Source: DASZZZ01 sp036260375
GTDB taxonomy: Bacteria > Actinomycetota > CADDZG01 > WHSQ01
Reading direction: 5' to 3'
Length of the DNA stretch: 64,000 nucleotides
Assembly: GCA_036260375.1 (NCBI GenBank)
Contig: DASZZZ010000105.1
Span: 1-64,000 of the forward strand
Of the stretch, positions 17,761 to 29,204 are shown in pieces (within the stretch, counting starts at the first letter, position 1; the number at the start of each line of letters is the position of its first letter). Made by a program: the position numbers and the translations under genes. Under the pieces are notes generated by a model that was given only the letters and a program-made list of their open reading frames with translations, did not search any database and had not been told where the DNA came from.

Positions 17761-19218
17761 GTGGACGTCGAGGAGCGAGGGGCGGATGCCGGCGCTCGGG
17801 CGCGCCCGCCGCACCCCCGCTCCATCGGCGTGTCCGCCGTCCCCGGCGAGCCCGGTGGCCCCCGCATCCCGCCTCCACCCCCGCCGCCCGGGAGTGAGGT
17901 CGACCCGCTTGCCCGCGCGCTCGATCACCCGAGCGCGTCCGTCCGCCACGACGCGGTCCAGGCTCACGCCTCGGACCTCGATGGGCGGCGGGCCGACCTC
18001 CTCCTCACCCGTCTCGGCGGCGACGGCTCCTCGCTCGTGCGGCGCGCGATCGTCGCCGCGTTCGCCGGGCGCCCCCTCGACGAGCGGCTGCGCGCCGCGC
18101 GCATAGGCCTGTCGGACCCCCACGCGGGCGTCCGTCTGCAGTCAGTGGAGCTCCTCGACGACCGCGCGCCCGACGCCGCGCCCCTGCTCGTGCGCGCGCT
18201 GCTGGACCGTGCCGAGAACGTCGTGCGGCGCGCCGTTGCGCTCGTCGGGGGACCGGGCGACCCCGACGCGCTTGCGATCCTGTGGACCGCAGGACGGCGC
18301 GCCGCCGGCGCGGCCCGCGCCACGATCGTCGAGGCACTCGATCGGTGGCCGCAGGCGGCGCTCGCGCGGCTCGCGGCGCAGGGCCTGGAGAGCCCCGACA
18401 CGGCCGAGCGCGTCTTCGCGCTCGTCGTCGCAGCGCGGCGTGGCCGCCGCGACGCACGCGAGCTGCTCGCCGACGCGCTGTCCGATCCGGATCCCGAGGT
18501 GCGCGACGAGGCGTTGAGCGCGCTCGCCGACACCGGCGCACCGGTCGACGTCGACGTCGTCGGGGCGCGCGCGTCCGACCCGGTTCCCGACGTCCGTCGT
18601 CGCGCCGTCGCGGCCCTGCGCGCGATCGACGACGAGCGCGCCGTCCCGTATCTCGTCCATGCGAGCTACGACCCCGTCGAGGAGGTCGCGCGCGCGGCGC
18701 GCGGCGCGTTGATCGAGCGCCGGTCGCCCGCGCTCGCGCGCCTCCTCGTGCGCGCGTTGCACATGCCGAGCCTGCGGCACGTCGCGGGCGATCTCCTGGC
18801 GCAGATGGGCGGCGTCGCGGTCGACGAGCTGACCGCCGAGCTCGAGCGCTGCGACGACGGCATGCGATCCGTGATCGTCGGCGTGCTCAGCTCCGCGGGC
18901 CAGACACACGACGTGCTCATCGACCTGCGCGACCGGCGCACCGAGCAACGCCGGCGCGCCGTGGAGGTCGTCGCCGCGACGCACTCCGCCGGCGCCTACG
19001 ACGCTCTCGTCGAGCGCCTCGACGACCCCGATCCCGGGGTGCGAGCGCGCGCCGCGGAGGTCCTCGGCGATCTCGGCGACGTGCGGGCCGCGGAGCCGCT
19101 CAAGCGGATAGCGGCGTTCGACCCCGACGTCGCGGTCGTTGCGGCGGCCGAGCTCGCGCTGCGAAGGGTCGCCCCCGAGCCGGCACGCGGCCGTTCGGCG
19201 CGGGCGCGCGGCGCCTAG
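17761..19218 (+). CDS. HEAT-repeat protein
   Basis: 485 residues, almost entirely tandem HEAT/PBS-lyase-type repeats (about residues 40-475) of roughly 31 residues, with the recurrent pattern DPdpeVRdeAlsALadtG. Examples are LSDPDPEVRDEAL, DPVPDVRRRAVAAL and DDPDPGVRARAAEVL. A Pro-rich linker (about 28-40) precedes the repeats. No signal peptide or catalytic domain is visible, so it is a cytosolic scaffold or adaptor by fold. GTG at 17761 is preferred over GTG 17743 because GGAGGGA (17749-17755) is correctly spaced. It converges with the HD-GYP gene and overlaps it by 4 bases. Confidence 0.8.
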   Translation: MDVEERGADAGARARPPHPRSIGVSAVPGEPGGPRIPPPPPPPGSEVDPLARALDHPSASVRHDAVQAHASDLDGRRADLLLTRLGGDGSSLVRRAIVAAFAGRPLDERLRAARIGLSDPHAGVRLQSVELLDDRAPDAAPLLVRALLDRAENVVRRAVALVGGPGDPDALAILWTAGRRAAGAARATIVEALDRWPQAALARLAAQGLESPDTAERVFALVVAARRGRRDARELLADALSDPDPEVRDEALSALADTGAPVDVDVVGARASDPVPDVRRRAVAALRAIDDERAVPYLVHASYDPVEEVARAARGALIERRSPALARLLVRALHMPSLRHVAGDLLAQMGGVAVDELTAELERCDDGMRSVIVGVLSSAGQTHDVLIDLRDRRTEQRRRAVEVVAATHSAGAYDALVERLDDPDPGVRARAAEVLGDLGDVRAAEPLKRIAAFDPDVAVVAAAELALRRVAPEPARGRSARARGA

Positions 19219-20303
19219 CCGCGGACGCGCCCCGAGCCGGCGTCGAAGAACGCCTGCACGACGGTCGGGTCGAACTGCGTCCCGGCGCCGTCGAGCAGCG
19301 CCTGACGAGCGTCGGCCTCGTCGCGCCCGCTGCGCCACGGACGCGGCGACCGCAGCGTGTCGTACGCCTCGGCGAGCGCGACGACGCGCGCCGCGACCGG
19401 GATGCGGCTGCCCGACAGACCGTCCGGATAACCCGTCCCGTCCCACCGTTCGTGGTGCCCGCGGACCGCGGCGCCGACGTCGTCCGGAAGCCCCGCGGCG
19501 GCGACGAGGGCCGCGCCGAGCGCGGGATGCCGCCGTGCGAGCGCACGCTCGCGGTCGTCGAGCACGATCTTCCACAACGCCTGCGACCCGCAGAAGACGA
19601 CGCCCGCGTCGTGCAGACGCGCCGCGTCCTCGGTCGCGGCCCTCGTGTCGTCGTCGCATCCGAGGGCTGCCGCGACGCGCGCCGCGACGCGCGCGACGCG
19701 CGTCGAGTGGCCGATGGTGTGCGGGGCGCGGCCGTCGCCGGCGTCGACGAGCGTCTGGAGCACGCGGGCGCGGTCTGGATCGTCGCCGCACGACGACACG
19801 TACGCGAGGCCCTGTTCGAGGATCTCGATTGCGACCGGCGACGCCCTCAGCGCGCCGCGCGCCACGATGCGGTCGCCGTCGGCGCGCGCGTCGACCGCAT
19901 CGAGCTCGAGCCGCGCCGCGGTCACGAGCACGTCTCGCAGCGCCGCCGGGTCGCCCGTCGCGAGCGCGTGCGCGACGTCGTCGAGCACGCCCGCGTCCAC
20001 GGGCTCGCGCGCCCGCTCGGCGTCGGCCGCGTCGCGCAGGCGGGCGCGCACGTCCGCGGCGACGCGGTGCACCGCACGCGACCGGAGCGGTCCCACGTGC
20101 GTGCCCTTGAACGGCCCCACGACCGCGAGGCCGTCGTCGCCGCGGTCGCCGAGCGGGACGTACGCGTAGTAGCCGTCGCCGCCCCAGACCCATCCCTGGT
20201 CGTGGTCCCACCACACTCGCAGCGGCGCGTTGATCTCGTCGCCCGAGTCGTCGCGGTCGGCGCCCCACAGGACGTAGCCGCCGTCCGGGTGGGGGACGTA
20301 CAC
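19215..20303 (-). CDS. GAF-like/HD-GYP domain protein, probable c-di-GMP phosphodiesterase
   Basis: The C-terminal half has HD-GYP signatures: GHSTRVARVAARVA, AARLHDAGVV, HPALGAALV and the hallmark HHERWDGTGYPDGLSG, then AYDTLRS. Such domains cleave cyclic di-GMP. The N-terminal half (VLWGADRDDSGDEINAP, VWGGDGYYAYVP, GPFKG) looks like a degenerate GAF sensor. GTG at 20303 is the first standard start, but coding-like sequence runs upstream in frame to a TGA near 20444. A GGAAAGG at 20434-20440 sits 7 bases before an ACG codon at 20426, so the real start may be there, unless that base is an error. Confidence 0.75.
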   Translation of the reverse strand: MYVPHPDGGYVLWGADRDDSGDEINAPLRVWWDHDQGWVWGGDGYYAYVPLGDRGDDGLAVVGPFKGTHVGPLRSRAVHRVAADVRARLRDAADAERAREPVDAGVLDDVAHALATGDPAALRDVLVTAARLELDAVDARADGDRIVARGALRASPVAIEILEQGLAYVSSCGDDPDRARVLQTLVDAGDGRAPHTIGHSTRVARVAARVAAALGCDDDTRAATEDAARLHDAGVVFCGSQALWKIVLDDRERALARRHPALGAALVAAAGLPDDVGAAVRGHHERWDGTGYPDGLSGSRIPVAARVVALAEAYDTLRSPRPWRSGRDEADARQALLDGAGTQFDPTVVQAFFDAGSGRVRG

Positions 20304-20515
20304 CGCGGCGCGCGCGGTCCGGGCGGCGCGGCGCAGCTCGGCCGCCGATTCGTGCGCGGCGGCGCCGAGCGGCGACAGGACGCGGGGGCCGGCGTCGTAC
20401 GAGCGGGGCGGTGCGAAGGAGTCCGTGGGCGTGCCTTTCCGTGAGGGGTCTCACCGCGTGTATCGGCCGGCCGGAAGGGCCGGTTGAGGGGGCGGAAGCG
20501 CGCCTGGGCGGCGCT

Positions 20516-20521
20516 TAGGAT
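20516..20521 (+). promoter_or_regulatory. -10 hexamer of GNAT/CoA-ligase gene (leaderless type)
   Basis: TAGGAT lies 6 bases before the GTG at 20528, with no Shine-Dalgarno between. It sits in the 101-base gap between this gene and the divergent HD-GYP gene. Confidence 0.5.
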
Positions 20522-20527
20522 GACTCG

Positions 20528-23236
<2,709 letters not shown>

Positions 23237-23244
23237 GAGGCGCG

Positions 23245-23862
23245 ATGAAGATCGAAGGCGACTACACGTTCTCGGCGGCGCGCGCCGCCGTGTGGAGCGC
23301 GTTGCAGGACCCGCGCGTGCTCGCCGCGACGCTCCCGGGCGTCCGGCGGCTCGAGGTCGTGGGGCCCGACCGCTACGCGCTCGACGCGATGCTCGGCGTC
23401 GGCGCGGTCAAGGGCGCGTTCGACGGGACGTTCGAGATCGTCGACAAGGACGAGCCCGAGGCGTGCACGCTGCGCGGCTCGGCGCGCGGCGCGCCGGGGT
23501 CGGTGCAGACGACCGCGCGCGTGCGCCTGCACGAGCGCGACGGCGTCACGGTGCTCGAGTACGACGCCGACGCGACCGTCGCCGGGTCGATCGCGGGCGT
23601 CGGCCAGCGCATGCTCGCGGCGGCGGCCAAGCGCACCGCGTCCGACTTCTTCGGGGCCGTCGAGCGCGCGCTCTCCGAGGGCCTGCCGCCGGAGGCCGCG
23701 GCGACCGACGGCGCGCCCGCGCCCGCCGCCGGGCCCGGCCGGGTCTTCACGGCTCCGCCGCGCGCCGAGACGGACGCGCGCGCGTTCGCGGCGGGCGTCG
23801 CCGCCGGGTTCCTGCTCGCGCTCGCGGGGGTCGTCGTCGGCCGCTGGACCGCACGGCGCTGA
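23245..23862 (+). CDS. CoxG-like SRPBCC protein with C-terminal membrane anchor
   Basis: 205 residues. The SRPBCC (START-like) fold typical of carbon monoxide dehydrogenase subunit G starts at the N-terminus (KIEGDYTFSAAR, WSALQDP, LAATLPGV) and continues with GSVQTTARVRL and DADATVAGSIAGVGQRML. A Pro/Ala linker leads to a membrane helix (about 180-198) and a short basic tail. AGGAGG sits 4 bases before the ATG. In Mo-hydroxylase systems CoxG links enzyme and membrane, but no coxMSL genes are in this window. It is close to the fusion gene upstream and to the permease operon downstream. Confidence 0.82.
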   Translation: MKIEGDYTFSAARAAVWSALQDPRVLAATLPGVRRLEVVGPDRYALDAMLGVGAVKGAFDGTFEIVDKDEPEACTLRGSARGAPGSVQTTARVRLHERDGVTVLEYDADATVAGSIAGVGQRMLAAAAKRTASDFFGAVERALSEGLPPEAAATDGAPAPAAGPGRVFTAPPRAETDARAFAAGVAAGFLLALAGVVVGRWTARR

Positions 23863-23976
23863 CCGCAGCCGCGCGAGCACACGCCGGCCGCGCGCGCTCG
23901 CGCGGCGAACCGTAGTCTTGGGCGCCGGGCGCGCGCCGGCGCGCGACGGGACGGGGAGGTGAGGACGATCGCAACG

Positions 23977-25281
23977 ATGTGGAAGCTGCACGGCGACGGC
24001 CGCAACGTCGAACCCGGCGCCGTGGTCATGCCGGAGGAGCGGCTGTCGTGGGGCAGGACCGTCGGCATCGGCATGCAGCACGTCATCGCGATGTTCGGCG
24101 CGACCGTGCTCGTGCCCGTGCTCACGGGGTTCCCCCCGACCGCGACGATCTTCTTCTCGGGCGTCGGCACCATCCTGTTCGTGCTGATCGTCCGCAACCG
24201 GATACCGAGCTATCTCGGCTCCAGCTTCGCGTTCATCGCGCCGGTGATTGCGGCCAAAGCGGACGGCGGCATCCCGGCCGCGCTCGGCGGCATCCTCGTC
24301 GCGGGGCTGCTGTTCGCCCTCGTCGGCGTCGTCGTCGACCGCGCGGGGGCCGGCTGGATCGACGCCGTCATGCCCCCGGTCGTGACCGGCGCGATCGTCG
24401 CGCTGATCGGCCTCAACCTCGCGCCGGTCGCGCGCGCGAACTTCGAGGAGGGGCCCGGCATCGCGTTCGTCACGCTCGCGGCCGTGCTGATCATCGGCGT
24501 GGCGTTCCGCGGCTTCCTCGGCCGCCTGTCGATCTTCGTCGGCGTCGTCGTCGGCTACGTCGTCGCGGCGATCGCAGGCGACGTCAGCTTCGACGCGCTG
24601 AACGAGGCCGCCTGGGTCGGCCTGCCCGACTTCACGACGCCGACGTTCGACCTGCGCGCGATCCTGCTCATCGCGCCGGTCGTCGTCGTGCTGATCGCGG
24701 AGAACACCGGACACGTCAAGGCGGTCGCCGCGATGACCGAGCGCGACCTCGACGACATGCTCGGGCGCGCCTACGTGGGCGACGGCGTCGCGACCGCGCT
24801 CGCCGGCGCGTTCGGAGGCTCGGGCACGACGACGTACGCCGAGAACATCGGCGTCATGGCGGCGACGCGCGTGTACTCGACCGCGGCCTACGTCGTGGCC
24901 GGCGCCACCGCCGTCCTGCTCGCGCTGAGCCCGAAGTTCGGTGCGCTGATCGAGACGATCCCGCTCGGCGTGCTCGGCGGGGTCACGACGGTCCTCTACG
25001 GGATGATCGCGGTGCTCGGCGCGCGTATCTGGATCGAGAGCCGCGTCGACTTCCGCGATCCCGTCAACCTGGTGACCGCGGCCGTCGCGCTGATCGTCGG
25101 GGCGGCGGATTACGTGTGGGGCTGGGGCGACGTCGAGTTCAGCGGCATCGCGCTGGGCTCCTTCGGGGCCATCGTCGTCTATCACGTGCTGCGCGCCATC
25201 GGCGGCCGCACGAGGGCGGCCGCGCTCGCCAAGCCCGCACCGACGGTCGGGCGCGGCGAGGGGCCCGTCGGGCCCGCGTGA
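23977..25281 (+). CDS. NCS2 family permease, UraA-type uracil/xanthine transporter
   Basis: 434 residues, 12-14 hydrophobic segments. NCS2 signatures are present: the QH pair in GMQHVIAMFGATVLVP, the acidic motif in VVVLIAENTGHVKAV, and GSGTTTYAENIGVMAATRVYS, close to the TTYGENIGVMA block of uracil permeases. Uracil or a related pyrimidine is therefore the likeliest substrate. ATG at 23977 gives MWKLHGDGRN, the usual N-terminus of actinobacterial relatives. The alternative GTG at 23959 overlaps the GGGGAGG ribosome-binding sequence itself. It is the first gene of a catabolic operon ending near 30946. Confidence 0.88.
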   Translation: MWKLHGDGRNVEPGAVVMPEERLSWGRTVGIGMQHVIAMFGATVLVPVLTGFPPTATIFFSGVGTILFVLIVRNRIPSYLGSSFAFIAPVIAAKADGGIPAALGGILVAGLLFALVGVVVDRAGAGWIDAVMPPVVTGAIVALIGLNLAPVARANFEEGPGIAFVTLAAVLIIGVAFRGFLGRLSIFVGVVVGYVVAAIAGDVSFDALNEAAWVGLPDFTTPTFDLRAILLIAPVVVVLIAENTGHVKAVAAMTERDLDDMLGRAYVGDGVATALAGAFGGSGTTTYAENIGVMAATRVYSTAAYVVAGATAVLLALSPKFGALIETIPLGVLGGVTTVLYGMIAVLGARIWIESRVDFRDPVNLVTAAVALIVGAADYVWGWGDVEFSGIALGSFGAIVVYHVLRAIGGRTRAAALAKPAPTVGRGEGPVGPA

Positions 25282-25291
25282 GGACGGGCCC

Positions 25292-26284
25292 GTGACGATC
25301 CGTCTCATCGCGACCGGCGGCACGATCGCGTCGCGCTCCGACCCCGGAACCGGGGCGGTGCGCGCCGACGCGGCCCCCGAGGACCTCGTCGCCACGGTGC
25401 CCGGTCTCGCCGAGCGCGGCGTCGAGACCGAGGAGGCGAGCCGCATCAACGGCTGGAGCGTCGGTCCCTCGCTAATGCTCGACGTCGCGCGGCGCGTGCG
25501 CGCCGCGCTCGACGATCCCGCCGTCGACGGAGTCATCGTGACGCACGGCACCGACACCATCGAGGAGACGGCGTTCTTCCTCGACGTCACGACCGATGCC
25601 GCCGACACGGTGTTGTGCACCGCCGCGATGCGCGCCGGGGACGAGCCGGGCGCCGACGGGCCGCGCAACCTTCTCAACGCGGCGCGCGCCGCGACGACGC
25701 GCGCGCTGCGCGGCTTCGGCGCGCTCGTGTGTCTCAACGACGAGCTCCACGCGGCCCGGTGGGCGCGCAAGCTCGACACGTTCCGCCCGTCGGCGTTCGC
25801 GTCGCCGGACCACGGTCCCCTCGCCCGCGTCACCCCGACGCGCCTCGAGCTCCTCGCTCCTCGCCCGGCGCGCTGGACGTTCGATCTTCCCGACGCGCTC
25901 GACGCTCCCGTCCCCGTCGTCCACGCGTACTCGGGCATCGAGCGCGGCATCCTCGCCGCGATCCTCGACGCGACCGGCGCGCGCGGCCTCGTCGTCGAGG
26001 GGACCGGGCTCGGCAACGTGCCGGAGGGCGCGTTCGACGACATCGAGGCGGCGCGCGCCCGCGACCTCCCGGTGGTGATCGCGACGCGCGTGCCCGCGGG
26101 CGGGACCGGACCCGTGTACGGCGGCCGCGGCGGCGGCGTCGCGCTCGACGCGCTCGGCGTGATGTGGGCGCGCGGCCTCTCGGCCGGCAAGGCCCGGCTG
26201 CTGCTGGCGTTGTTGCTCACGGGCGGCCTGTCCGGCGACGACCTCCGCGAGCGCTTCGACGACGCCGCACGGACGCTGTCGTGA
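25292..26284 (+). CDS. asparaginase-family amidohydrolase
   Basis: 330 residues, type I/II L-asparaginase fold. The first catalytic Thr is in IATGGTIAS near the N-terminus, the second Thr-Asp pair in VTHGTDTIEE, and the structural ADGPRNLLNA and YSGIERGIL segments are kept. The C-terminal GTGLGNVP matches the family. There is no signal peptide, so it is cytosolic. L-asparagine is the default substrate, but in this operon (pyrimidine-type permease, carbamoyltransferase-like genes) it could hydrolyse another amide. The GTG start lies 10 bases after the permease stop. Confidence 0.85.
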   Translation: MTIRLIATGGTIASRSDPGTGAVRADAAPEDLVATVPGLAERGVETEEASRINGWSVGPSLMLDVARRVRAALDDPAVDGVIVTHGTDTIEETAFFLDVTTDAADTVLCTAAMRAGDEPGADGPRNLLNAARAATTRALRGFGALVCLNDELHAARWARKLDTFRPSAFASPDHGPLARVTPTRLELLAPRPARWTFDLPDALDAPVPVVHAYSGIERGILAAILDATGARGLVVEGTGLGNVPEGAFDDIEAARARDLPVVIATRVPAGGTGPVYGGRGGGVALDALGVMWARGLSAGKARLLLALLLTGGLSGDDLRERFDDAARTLS

Positions 26285-26319
26285 CCCGTCGATGAGCGAC
26301 ACGCGCGCGGGGGCCGGAC

Positions 26320-27810
26320 GTGGGTGACCGCCTCGTCGTCCGGCGCGGCGCGTACTTCGACTCGGTGACGCTCATGCTCGCGTCGCGTGACGCGGAGTCG
26401 CAGCCCGGCGTCGACGCCGCGTTCGCGGTCGCCGCCACGCCGCTCAACCGCGAGCTCCTCGCGCGCCGCGGCTTCGAAGTGCCGGAAGAGCTCGGCCCCG
26501 ACGACCTCGTCGTGGCGGTCCGGTCGTCGTCGCCCGACGGCGAGGCCGCCGCGGTCGCGGCGATCGAGGCGCGTCTGTCGGCGCGCTCCGACGACGCCGG
26601 CGCGCCCGCCGACGAGCCGCCGCGCTCGCTGCGGTCGGCGGTGCGCCGCGACCCGAAGCTGTCGGTCGCGTTCGTGTCCGTGCCCGGTCGCTTCGCGCCG
26701 TACGAGATCGCCCAGGCGCTCGACGCGGGCCTGCACGTGTTCTGTTTCTCCGACGGCGTCGAGATCGAATACGAAGTCGTGCTCAAGCGGCGCGCGATCG
26801 AGCGCGGGCTGTTGCTGATGGGCCCCGACTGCGGGACCGCGATCGTCGACGGGATCGGGCTCGGGTTCGCCAACGAGCTGTCGCCCGGACCCGTCGGCCT
26901 CGTCGGCGCCTCGGGCACCGGCATCCAGGAGATCGCGTGCCTGCTGGACGCGTCGGGCGTCGGGGTGTCGCACGCGATCGGAGTCGGCGGGCGCGACCTC
27001 GGCGAGCGCGTCGCCGGCGCGATGACGCTGCACGCGCTCGACGTCCTCGCGCGCGACGACGCGACCGAGATCGTCGTCGTCGTGTCCAAGCCGCCGAACG
27101 CCGCCGTCGCGCGCAGCGTCGCGGACTCGGCGCGCGCGACGGGCAAGCCGTTCGTCCTCGCGTTTCCGGGCGCGCGCGACCTGGACCTCGGAGGCGCGCC
27201 GTTCGAGACGTCGCTCGAAGACGCCGCGCGCGCCGCAGCGGGGCTCGCGGGCGGGCGCTTCGTCGACCTCGGCGACCCGTTCGCGCGCGGGCCCGGGCGC
27301 GGCTTCGTGCGTGGTTTGTTCGCGGGCGGCACGACGTGCCTCGAGGCGATGTCGGTCGTCGCGGCGACGACGGGTCCGGTGCGCTCGAACATCGCCCCGG
27401 ATGCGACCGACCGCGTCGGCGCGACCGAGCGCCCGCGCGCCCACCTGTTCGTCGACTTCGGCGACGACGAGCTCACGGCCGGACGCGCACATCCCATGAT
27501 CGACCCGACGCTGCGCGACGAGCGCTTCGACGCGGAGGCGTCGGACCCGGACGTCGGCGCCGTCGTCCTCGACGTCGTGCTGGGCCACGGCGCGCACCCC
27601 GACCCCGGCGGGGTGCTGGCGCCGCGCGTCGCGCGCGCCCTGCGCGCCCGCGACGACCTCGCCGTGATCGCGTCGGTGTGCGGCAGCGCCGCCGACCCGC
27701 AGGACCTCGGGCGCCAGATCGCCGTGCTGCGCGACGCGGGGGCGGTCGTGACGCGCTCGAGCGCGCACGCGGGACGCCTCGCGCTCGCCGCGGTGGGCGC
27801 GCGATCGTGA
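26320..27810 (+). CDS. fdrA: FdrA family protein (AllF-like; acyl-CoA-synthetase-like fold)
   Basis: 496 residues. The FdrA family has two CoA-ligase-like Rossmann/flavodoxin modules. Here the N-terminus VVRRGAYFDSVTLML, the GLLLMGPDCGTAIVDGIGLGFAN block, GLVGASGTGIQE, GVGGRDLGERV and the C-terminal GTTCLEAM and HPMIDP stretches fit it. In E. coli the orthologue acts with YlbE (DUF1116) and YlbF (DUF2877); this trio has been assigned oxamate carbamoyltransferase activity, giving carbamoyl phosphate. The same three genes follow one another here with 4-base overlaps. GTG at 26320 has only a weak ribosome site. Confidence 0.85.
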   Translation: MGDRLVVRRGAYFDSVTLMLASRDAESQPGVDAAFAVAATPLNRELLARRGFEVPEELGPDDLVVAVRSSSPDGEAAAVAAIEARLSARSDDAGAPADEPPRSLRSAVRRDPKLSVAFVSVPGRFAPYEIAQALDAGLHVFCFSDGVEIEYEVVLKRRAIERGLLLMGPDCGTAIVDGIGLGFANELSPGPVGLVGASGTGIQEIACLLDASGVGVSHAIGVGGRDLGERVAGAMTLHALDVLARDDATEIVVVVSKPPNAAVARSVADSARATGKPFVLAFPGARDLDLGGAPFETSLEDAARAAAGLAGGRFVDLGDPFARGPGRGFVRGLFAGGTTCLEAMSVVAATTGPVRSNIAPDATDRVGATERPRAHLFVDFGDDELTAGRAHPMIDPTLRDERFDAEASDPDVGAVVLDVVLGHGAHPDPGGVLAPRVARALRARDDLAVIASVCGSAADPQDLGRQIAVLRDAGAVVTRSSAHAGRLALAAVGARS

Positions 27811-29204
27811 GCGTGCTGGGACGGCCCGTCGCGGTCGCGAACGTTGGCGTCGAGACGTTCGCGGACGACCTCGCCGCGCGCGGCGTGCCGGTCGCGCGCG
27901 TCGGGTGGCGTCCGCCGCACGAGGACGTTGCGGGCGCGCTCACGCGGCTCGCCCTGTCGTCGGACGCGATCGCGCGCGCCAACGACGAGGCGACGACGCG
28001 CATGCAGGACGCACGGCCGATGCTCACCGGCATCGACATCGCGCGCGACCTCGTCGACGACATGGACGCGCGCACGTTCCTGCACGCGGGTCCGCCGATC
28101 GAGTGGGCCGACGCGTCGGGCCCGTTGCGGGGCGCGATCGCGGGGGCGGCCGTGCTCGAGGGCGTCGCGGCCGATCCAGACGAGGCGGCCCGCATGGCGG
28201 CGCGCGGCGAGTTCCGGCTCGTTTCGTGCCACGAGCGCAACGCCGTCGGACCGATGGCGGGCGTCGTGTCGGCGTCGATGCCGATGTTCGTCGTGGTCAA
28301 CGAGACGCACGGCAACCGCGCCTACTGCACGCTCAACGAGGGCCTCGGCAAGGTTCTGCGCTACGGCGCCAACGACCGCGGCGTGATCGCGCGTCTCGAG
28401 TGGATGCGCGACGTCCTCGCGCGCGTGCTCGTCGCGGCGCTGGAGCGCCTCGGCGAGCCGATCGACCTCCGCGCGATGATCGCCCAGGCGGTGCAGATGG
28501 GCGACGAGGGCCACAACCGCAACCGCGCCGGGACGTCGCTGCTGCTGCGAACGCTCCTGCCGGCGTTGCTCACGATCGACGAGCCGTCCGGCGACGTCGC
28601 GGCCGCCGCAGCGTTCGTCGCGGGCAACGACCACTTCTTCCTCAACCTCGTCATGCCCGCGGGCAAGGCGACGGCCGACGCCGCCGCGGGCGTGCCGTCG
28701 TCGTCGATCGTCACGGCGATGGCGCGCAACGGCACCGAGCTCGGCGTGCGCGTGTCCGGAACCGGCGACGAGTGGTTCACGGGCCCGGCCGGCGTCGTGG
28801 ACGGTCTCTACCTGCCCGGCTTCGGGCCCGAGGACGCCAACCGCGACATCGGCGACTCGACCATCACCGAGACCATCGGGCTCGGCGGCTTCGCGATGGC
28901 CGCGGCCCCAGCCGTCGTGCGGTTCGTCGGCGGCTCTGCGAGCGACGCCCTCGCGGCGACGCGCGCGATGTACGAGATCACGTGGACCGAGTCGGAGCAC
29001 TACCAGGTTCCCGCGCTCGGGTTCCGCGGGGTGCCGCTCGGAATCGACTGCCGCGAGGTCGTGCACACCGGCGTGCTGCCGTTGGTGAACACGGGCATCG
29101 CGCATCGCGACGCGGGCGTCGGCCAGGTCGGCGCCGGGCTCGTCAAACCGCCCATGGAGGCGTTCGTGGCGGCGACGCGGGCGCTGGCGGGATCGCCGGC
29201 ATGA
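27807..29204 (+). CDS. DUF1116 protein (YlbE/AllG-like)
   Basis: 465 residues. The family blocks are present: PVAVANVGVETFADDL, ARPMLTGIDIARD, HAGPPIEW, CHERNAVGPMAGVVS, MQMGDEGHNRN-like QMGDEGHNRNRAGT, FLNLVMPAGK, GNGTELGVR-like RNGTELGVRVSG and NTGIAHRDAGVGQVGAG. GTG at 27807 overlaps the fdrA stop. With FdrA and DUF2877 it should form the carbamoyl-transfer complex. The Glu/Asp/His-rich conserved blocks probably bind substrate and metal. There is no carbamate kinase in the window, so the ATP-forming step would be encoded elsewhere. Confidence 0.88.
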   Translation: MSVLGRPVAVANVGVETFADDLAARGVPVARVGWRPPHEDVAGALTRLALSSDAIARANDEATTRMQDARPMLTGIDIARDLVDDMDARTFLHAGPPIEWADASGPLRGAIAGAAVLEGVAADPDEAARMAARGEFRLVSCHERNAVGPMAGVVSASMPMFVVVNETHGNRAYCTLNEGLGKVLRYGANDRGVIARLEWMRDVLARVLVAALERLGEPIDLRAMIAQAVQMGDEGHNRNRAGTSLLLRTLLPALLTIDEPSGDVAAAAAFVAGNDHFFLNLVMPAGKATADAAAGVPSSSIVTAMARNGTELGVRVSGTGDEWFTGPAGVVDGLYLPGFGPEDANRDIGDSTITETIGLGGFAMAAAPAVVRFVGGSASDALAATRAMYEITWTESEHYQVPALGFRGVPLGIDCREVVHTGVLPLVNTGIAHRDAGVGQVGAGLVKPPMEAFVAATRALAGSPA

